A stretch of DNA of 19,987 bases. It comes from JAWXVD01 sp044425705 (lineage in GTDB: Bacteria; Bacillota; Clostridia; Lachnospirales; Lachnospiraceae). The stretch lies in contig JAWXVD010000055.1 in assembly GCA_044425705.1 (NCBI GenBank), positions 1 to 19,987 of the forward strand, written 5' to 3'. Numbering within the stretch: position 1 is the stretch's first letter; every line of letters begins with the position of its first letter. The position numbers were made by a program, and so were the translations under genes. Shown here in pieces: positions 15,153 to 19,987 of the stretch. The notes below the pieces were generated by a model. It was not told the DNA's origin. It did not search any database and worked only from the letters and a program-made list of their open reading frames with translations.

Positions 15153-15181
15153 ATTATATTAACTTTCTGTGAACTTAGAAA
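15153..15181 (-). promoter_or_regulatory. Candidate regulated promoter of the sugar importer operon
   Basis: Minus-strand TATAAT (15153-15158) with 17 bases to TTTCTA (15176-15181), about 50 bases before the first permease start. The -10 is perfect and the -35 very poor, as expected of an activator-dependent promoter. The YesN-type regulator encoded upstream is the likely activator (inference). Confidence 0.45.
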
Positions 15182-15195
15182 TATAATATTTTATA

Positions 15196-15240
15196 GAAAA
15201 AGGTTAAAATCTTACGTATTGTAAAATTTCAACCTTTTTC
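15196..15240 (-). terminator. Long hairpin between the sensor gene and the importer operon (terminator or attenuator)
   Basis: Twenty-base arms, 15196-15215 and 15221-15240, pair around a 5-base loop with only two G-U wobbles. The outer ten pairs are GAAAAAGGTT/AACCTTTTTC, so the 3' side of the stem itself ends in a U-run on either strand. It would end transcription of the regulator-kinase-sensor operon and leave the importer under its own promoter. Partial read-through is possible. Confidence 0.65.
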
Positions 15241-15291
15241 CTTATATATGAGTTTTTCATCAATTTATGTCTATTCTTTTTTTCCTAGTTC

Positions 15292-16284
15292 TTATTCAAC
15301 ACTAGTGTTAAATGGAAACAATAACTTCTGGTTCTCTTCGTCATACAAATTATCCATGGTAATTAATTTACTTCCCGAATCAATATTATTATCAATGGTT
15401 TCCTTATTGATTAATTTAACAGCTTGCTCTACTCCAAGATAACCCATATTAAATGGATTCTGTATCACAATTCCTTGGAACACGCCTTCCTCCATCAACT
15501 TCACTTCTTCTAGGGAACTATCAAAACCTACTAGCAAAATTTCCCCTTCCTTCTCCATTTGTTTCAGTCCCCATGCGGCTCCTACTGCCGCATTTTCATT
15601 TAAACCTATAATAATTTTCAAGTCTGGGTATTTTTCAATCATTTCTACAGTAAGAGTCTGTGCTTTCTCGTAAGAAGAATCGCAGAATACGACTTCTTGA
15701 ATATTTTCTTCCATCTCTCCTAGACCTTCCCTTACTCCCTCTTCTCTATCTATAGCTGTGGATGCATTCTCTACGTGTCCCACAATAACAATCTGATCAC
15801 CTTCATCAATTAACGATGCTGCATATTTACCCAACTCTGTTCCAGCTAATACATTATCTGTAGCTACTACCCCGTCAGCAAAATCCTCATCAATAATAGA
15901 ATCTACTAACACCAAATGAATTCCTTTTTCTTCTACTTCTCTTAACATATCCGTCATACTTGAATAGCTTAATGGTGATATTACCATAGCATCTGGTAAT
16001 ACTTCCCTTGCAAGTATTTCTTCTATAATAGCTATTTGACCTGCTTCATCTGTTTCATCATCCGTCCCAATAATTTCTAATGACACTCCGTATTCACTTG
16101 CTGCCATGATACCACCTTCTTTAAATGTCACCCAAAACTCGGTTGCACCAATGGTCTTTGGAATCAAAACAATCTGATATTCCTCTTTTGTTTGTTGCAT
16201 TGTTAAAAAACCAATGATGATAAAAAAAAGAAATGCAACTATACATACTACACCTGTTATTCGTTCTATCTTAAACCACTTCAT
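15292..16284 (-). CDS. Membrane-anchored periplasmic-binding-protein-like sugar sensor (XylFII-like)
   Basis: A 330-residue protein with an N-terminal uncleaved membrane helix (about 10-28, GVVCIVAFLFFIIIGFL). There is no lipobox. An extracellular Peripla_BP_4-type domain follows: VLIPKTIGATEFWVTFKEGG (39-58), LPDAMVISPLSYSSM (96-110), GIHLVLVDSII, IIIGLNENAAVGAAWGL and LLVGFDSS. It is the same fold as the importer's binding protein but anchored and encoded with the kinase, not with the permeases. This fits a sensor subunit that binds sugar and contacts the kinase's outer domain, as described for XylFII with LytS in Clostridium. The start at 16284 is preferred over the ATG at 16299 because GGAG lies 9 nt upstream. 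Its first 14 bases overlap the end of the kinase gene, implying translational coupling. Confidence 0.85.
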   Translation of the reverse strand: MKWFKIERITGVVCIVAFLFFIIIGFLTMQQTKEEYQIVLIPKTIGATEFWVTFKEGGIMAASEYGVSLEIIGTDDETDEAGQIAIIEEILAREVLPDAMVISPLSYSSMTDMLREVEEKGIHLVLVDSIIDEDFADGVVATDNVLAGTELGKYAASLIDEGDQIVIVGHVENASTAIDREEGVREGLGEMEENIQEVVFCDSSYEKAQTLTVEMIEKYPDLKIIIGLNENAAVGAAWGLKQMEKEGEILLVGFDSSLEEVKLMEEGVFQGIVIQNPFNMGYLGVEQAVKLINKETIDNNIDSGSKLITMDNLYDEENQKLLFPFNTSVE

Positions 16285-18070
16285 CACTTCTTGCTCCATC
16301 TATGGGTACTGTTACTGTTGCAGTTGTTCCCACATTTTTTTCACTACGATATTCTATTCCATACTCTTCTCCATAGTATAGCTTCAACCGACTTTGTACA
16401 TTAACAACTCCTACACCATTATTTTTGTAATCTGTCTGCTTTTCATCAAATATATATTTTAATTCTTCTTCCGTCATGCCTACGCCATTATCTTTTACTT
16501 CTAAATATATTTTTTGATTATGGGTATATCCTTTAATATGCAACAAACCTTTTCCTTCTTTGTATTTCAAACCATGATAAATGGCATTTTCTACTAATGG
16601 CTGCAATGCAAATTTAATAATTGGAATTTTTGTAATCTTCGGATCTACATCAAAGGAATATTCTACCTTATCGTTATATCTCATTTTTTGAATAATCAAA
16701 TAACTTTTCACATAATCAATTTCTTCTTGGATAGTATATTCTTCTTTTTCATTGCTGATACTTTGCCTAAACAATTTTGCCAATGCAGAAGTCATTTCAA
16801 CCACCTCATCATTTTTCCCTGCTGCCGACATCCAAATAATAGAATCTAGCGTATTATATAAAAAATGAGGATTGATTTGTGCCATTAACACACGCATTTC
16901 ATTCTTTCTTTTTTCTTTTTGTTCGTAAATATTTTGCTCCATCAAATCTGAAATCCTTTGGGTCATGGCATTAAATGATTCTCCTAAACTAGCTAATTCA
17001 TTATTATCTACAATTTCTATATTAGCACCTGTAAAATTACCCTCCTGCACCATTTTCATAGAATCTCTCATCCGTTGTATTGGATTCGTAATGGAAAGAA
17101 CAATTATATTAGTAATAATAATTGTTGCCAAAATCAATAGAAATGCAGTAAAAATATACAACATCTGTGTAGAACTACTATCTTTTAACAATTCCGAAAG
17201 ATATGCAACACTAACAACTGTCCATCCTGTTTTCTCCGACCTAGACATGGTATATAATCGACTGTCATCTCCTTCGCTGGTAATGATATAATTTTCTGTT
17301 GCTTCTAAAATGGCCGATATATTTTCCGTAGTAAGACCACCATACAATAATTGTTGTTTAGGATGGTATATAATATTACCTTCATCATCAATAATAAAAG
17401 TATATCCTTTATCTCCCACTTTATTGTTATTACACAAATCACTAATCGCCTCATAATTTAAATCGATAAAAAATATTCCTTCTACTTCTCCAGTTTCTTC
17501 GTTAGAATATGTTCTACTTAAAGTTATTACCCATTCATAACTGGAACGAATTATATTCTGTACATGTGGAACAGAAATATTCACCCCATCTTCCGCTTCC
17601 ATGGTATCAATATACCATTCCATCTCTGTAATATCTACATAGGGATTAATTCCTTCATCACTAGAGTTTACGATGTTTCGTCCATCCACCACCACAGTAG
17701 CAATATTGGCAATATCATCACGACTATCTTTAATAATGGCAATCTGGGAGAGAATACGACTTTTTTCCTCTTCTAAGTTTTTAATACCTTTTGTTGAAAA
17801 CAGATAGGTTTGCACATCGGAGCTATTTACTAAAATGGTTGAAATATTTCCCATATAATCTATATAGGAATCAATATCATTATTTACTTGTTCAATAATG
17901 CTCCCCAAGTATGTAATTGAATTATCCATTACTGTTTGTTCTGTATGATTTAGCGATATTAACATAAATACAATTAAAGCAACAATAATCAATAACGAAA
18001 AATATAACATAAATGCACTACGTATACTCTTAAATTGTCTAAACAGCCTTCTAGAAATCTGTTCTCTCAT
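16271..18070 (-). CDS. Sensor histidine kinase, YesM/LytS type (His_kinase + HATPase_c)
   Basis: A 599-residue membrane kinase. It has helix 1 (about 20-40) and an extracellular Cache-like sensor domain (about 41-300; note VGDKGYTFIIDDEGNIIYHP at 218-237). Helix 2 is about 303-327 and a HAMP linker about 328-381. The His_kinase domain has phospho-acceptor H402 in QINPHFLYNTLDS (398-410), and the ATPase domain has N495 in LVENAIYHG (492-500), DNGVGM (527-532) and NNGVGVVNV (550-558). This is the standard partner of YesN-type response regulators. It lies 79 bases after that regulator gene and overlaps the sensor gene by 14 bases. The three probably form one signalling unit that reads an external sugar and controls the importer encoded next. 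Start ATG at 18070 has an AAGGA-type site about 9 nt upstream. Confidence 0.92.
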   Translation of the reverse strand: MREQISRRLFRQFKSIRSAFMLYFSLLIIVALIVFMLISLNHTEQTVMDNSITYLGSIIEQVNNDIDSYIDYMGNISTILVNSSDVQTYLFSTKGIKNLEEEKSRILSQIAIIKDSRDDIANIATVVVDGRNIVNSSDEGINPYVDITEMEWYIDTMEAEDGVNISVPHVQNIIRSSYEWVITLSRTYSNEETGEVEGIFFIDLNYEAISDLCNNNKVGDKGYTFIIDDEGNIIYHPKQQLLYGGLTTENISAILEATENYIITSEGDDSRLYTMSRSEKTGWTVVSVAYLSELLKDSSSTQMLYIFTAFLLILATIIITNIIVLSITNPIQRMRDSMKMVQEGNFTGANIEIVDNNELASLGESFNAMTQRISDLMEQNIYEQKEKRKNEMRVLMAQINPHFLYNTLDSIIWMSAAGKNDEVVEMTSALAKLFRQSISNEKEEYTIQEEIDYVKSYLIIQKMRYNDKVEYSFDVDPKITKIPIIKFALQPLVENAIYHGLKYKEGKGLLHIKGYTHNQKIYLEVKDNGVGMTEEELKYIFDEKQTDYKNNGVGVVNVQSRLKLYYGEEYGIEYRSEKNVGTTATVTVPIDGARSDEVV

Positions 18071-18149
18071 GGAAAATAACCATCCTTTTCTTTTACACCT
18101 GCAAGCATAATCTCAATTGATTATATTTGTAAAAATTTTGATTCTCTTA

Positions 18150-19772
18150 CTAACGATTATCCTTGGCGTATGCTTTCGGAGTCATACCTGTTGCCTTCTT
18201 AAATGCAATATTAAAATAATGAGGATCGCTATATCCAACTCGATCAGCAATCTCATAATTTTTCAAACTGGTTTCACTAAGTAACTGTTTCGCCTTTTCC
18301 ATTCTTAATTTCACCAGGCTTTCCATAAAAGTTTCACCTGTTGCCTCTTTAAACACATTGCTAAAATGACTTGTACTAACATTTAAGTAAGAACAAATAG
18401 TATTCAAGGATAAATCATTCTCATCAAAATGCTCTTGTAAATACGCCATCGCTAAATTCGCCAACTTAGTACCACTAGATTGCTTCATATCAGATATTCT
18501 CACAAAAATCTGATCATAGTATGTTTCTACAATACTCATTCCTTTCACTAGACTAGATGAATTGATCACTTTATTGATAACAACATCTCTCTCTTCTTTA
18601 TCCGCTACCGCTTCTCCACACACTTCTACTAAAATATCATAAGCCCATAAGACAACTTGATGTAGATAAGAAATGGCTTTACTTCTTTCTACATACAAAC
18701 TTTTCATTTCTCTATGAAGTGAATCTAACTCTTTCTTATATACCTCTGCATTTTGATTCTTTAATCCTTGTATGATTTTCTTTAAGTACTGACTTAAATC
18801 AAGGGATGCCTCTAACTGACTTTTACAGTTTTCATAATCAAAGTAGAAATCGATTCCCTTTACATATTGATACTCCCACATTAAAAGTGCATTTTCATAG
18901 GATTGGAACAAATCGTCTAACTGTTCCACATAATTTCCTACACCAACTAAAATATGTAGTCCCATAATCTCAAGTACATTCCTTGTTATATCGCGAAAAA
19001 TTGTGGCTATCCTCTTTTCAAATTCACGTGGTTTATTAGTATATAGTAGTACACAGACCCGTCCATCCTTACTACTATATGCTAATCCACATTCTTCTAA
19101 TCGCACAATCTCATCACTAATATTTTCTACTACAAAAGACATAAGGGCACATTCCTTCTTCTCATAGAAACTGCTCTCATTCCCATCTGCATAAGGATCG
19201 ATATCAAGCACTGCAACACGGAAATGTGAACCGATTAATTCCACGCCATACTTCTCTAAATTCACAAGACAGACTGATGTATCTTGAGTACCTTTCACCA
19301 ATGCCGATAATTCATTGGATATAAGAATGGACTGATTTCTTGTACGAGTGGTATACACATCTTCTAATTTTTGTATTTTTTCTTCTTCTAAATGTTTTTT
19401 ATCAAGTTTTTTCTTAATATTTCGCATACATTCAATCAGTTCTTTCGGCGTAACTGGTTTCAACAAATATTCTTGTACCTTGTATAACATAGCCTTTTGG
19501 GCGTATTTAAACTCACCATATCCACTAAAAATAACCACCATTACATCTGGGTGGTTTTCATAAATATATTTACTTAATTCCAAGCCATCCATAAATGGCA
19601 TGAAAATATCTGTTAGCACAATGTCCACTTGATTGCATTGCAAATATTCTACTGCTTCTTGTCCATTTGCACAATCTTTTACTAGCTCCATACCTACTGC
19701 ATTCCAGTCAATGTTTTGACCAATGGCTTGTCTTACTAAAATTTCATCATCTACTAAAATTACTTTGTACAC
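18150..19772 (-). CDS. Response regulator, YesN type (REC + AraC-type DNA-binding domain)
   Basis: A 540-residue cytosolic transcription factor. The receiver domain (1-125) carries acidic pair D8/D9, phospho-acceptor D55 in VLTDIFMPFMDG (52-63) and K105 in LLKPVTP. A coiled-coil stretch (about 115-140) and a divergent middle region follow. The C-terminal AraC/XylS double helix-turn-helix is at 433-540 (LSLNTICSYLNVSTSHFSNVFKEATG; YEIADRVGYSDPHYFNIAFKKATGMTP). The start is taken as GTG at 19772, giving the family-typical MYKVILVDDE opening with AGGGG 10 nt upstream. An ATG at 19799 would add nine residues before the fold. It is first gene of the signalling operon. The likely target is the sugar importer operon downstream; autoregulation is possible. 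The family call is certain; the inducer is unknown. Confidence 0.93.
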   Translation of the reverse strand: MYKVILVDDEILVRQAIGQNIDWNAVGMELVKDCANGQEAVEYLQCNQVDIVLTDIFMPFMDGLELSKYIYENHPDVMVVIFSGYGEFKYAQKAMLYKVQEYLLKPVTPKELIECMRNIKKKLDKKHLEEEKIQKLEDVYTTRTRNQSILISNELSALVKGTQDTSVCLVNLEKYGVELIGSHFRVAVLDIDPYADGNESSFYEKKECALMSFVVENISDEIVRLEECGLAYSSKDGRVCVLLYTNKPREFEKRIATIFRDITRNVLEIMGLHILVGVGNYVEQLDDLFQSYENALLMWEYQYVKGIDFYFDYENCKSQLEASLDLSQYLKKIIQGLKNQNAEVYKKELDSLHREMKSLYVERSKAISYLHQVVLWAYDILVEVCGEAVADKEERDVVINKVINSSSLVKGMSIVETYYDQIFVRISDMKQSSGTKLANLAMAYLQEHFDENDLSLNTICSYLNVSTSHFSNVFKEATGETFMESLVKLRMEKAKQLLSETSLKNYEIADRVGYSDPHYFNIAFKKATGMTPKAYAKDNR

Positions 19773-19803
19773 GGATTCCCATCCCCTTTTCGCACGCAAC
19801 AGC

Positions 19804-19837
19804 TAGTAACTATTCAACCATTGGCTGAAAGTTACTA
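19804..19837 (-). promoter_or_regulatory. Strong leader hairpin in the 5' UTR of the response-regulator gene
   Basis: Minus-strand TAGTAACT (19830-19837) and AGTTACTA (19804-19811) pair fully. Inside them, TTCAGCC pairs with GGTTGAA (one G-U), with one bulged base and a 3-base AAT loop: about 15 pairs in 34 bases. No U-run follows on this strand. It lies between the promoter and the ribosome site, about 30 bases before the GTG start. It could act as an operator or an RNA structure that gates translation. Confidence 0.6.
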
Positions 19838-19885
19838 TTTTATGCACAAATATAACTGAACTGTTACAATAATTTTCCTAAACTC

Positions 19886-19914
19886 ATTATATCTAGTTAC
19901 CAGAGTAATAGCAA
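19886..19914 (-). promoter_or_regulatory. Sigma-A promoter of the regulator-kinase-sensor operon
   Basis: Minus-strand TTGCTA (19909-19914), exactly 17 bases, then a perfect TATAAT (19886-19891). It gives a 5' UTR of roughly 105 bases before the GTG start, which includes the hairpin at 19804-19837. Beyond it, 19915-19987 is AT-rich and no feature was seen. Confidence 0.7.
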
Positions 19915-19987
19915 TATGAAGCACTCTATTATTTTTAATCAAACCAAATTAATGGTAAAATTTTATTTATATAACATCAATCACAAC

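Noticed and set aside
11560..19875. AACAGTT-type 7-mers upstream of both the binding-protein and regulator genes as a common operator
   Set aside because: The match is only seven bases in AT-rich DNA and sits at different spacings relative to promoters, so chance is likely.

Overview
The window looks like a chromosomal segment of a low-GC, gut-type anaerobic Firmicute, most likely a Lachnospiraceae/Clostridium cluster XIVa member. This rests on AT-rich DNA, strong AGGAGG-type ribosome sites, a YesM/YesN-type two-component system, a lipoprotein sugar-binding protein with an acidic linker, and a clostripain-family peptidase with a zinc ribbon. Species cannot be assigned from the sequence alone. 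All thirteen supported genes lie on the minus strand, so transcription runs from high to low coordinates. No mobile element, CRISPR array, rRNA or tRNA was seen, and no gene-free stretch exceeds 300 bases. The longest is the 231-base gap at 6185-6415.

Region A (about 19.99 kb down to 10.2 kb) is a sugar-sensing and uptake locus. It encodes a YesN-type response regulator, a YesM/LytS-type histidine kinase and a membrane-anchored periplasmic-binding-protein-like sensor. Next come a CUT2/ribose-type ABC importer (permease, double ATPase, second permease) and its lipoprotein solute-binding protein, followed by a rho-independent terminator at 10195-10245. The sensor, kinase and regulator probably detect a sugar outside the cell and activate the importer, as in the XylFII-LytS-YesN arrangement of clostridia. 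A good sigma-A promoter (19886-19914) and a strong leader hairpin (19804-19837) precede the regulator. A second long hairpin (15196-15240) and a promoter with a poor -35 precede the importer operon. The sugar is not identifiable.

Region B (10.17 kb to 7.6 kb) holds a membrane-anchored C11 (clostripain-like) cysteine peptidase with an N-terminal zinc ribbon and a 48-bp tandem repeat. It is followed closely by a PucR-type transcription regulator (7597-6416).

Region C (6.4 kb to 1) is a probable nitrogen-scavenging or amine-catabolic locus. It encodes a class III aminotransferase, an iron-dependent alcohol dehydrogenase, a TauE/SafE-type exporter and a GltS-like transporter. These are followed by a NifI-type PII signalling protein and an Amidohydrolase_3/YtcJ-like hydrolase that runs off the left edge. 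The best-fitting model, by inference, is transamination of taurine or a similar omega-amine to an aldehyde. The aldehyde would then be reduced to an alcohol such as isethionate and exported, with the amino nitrogen kept as glutamate and PII reporting nitrogen status. This set is the part of the window most worth testing as an under-described system.
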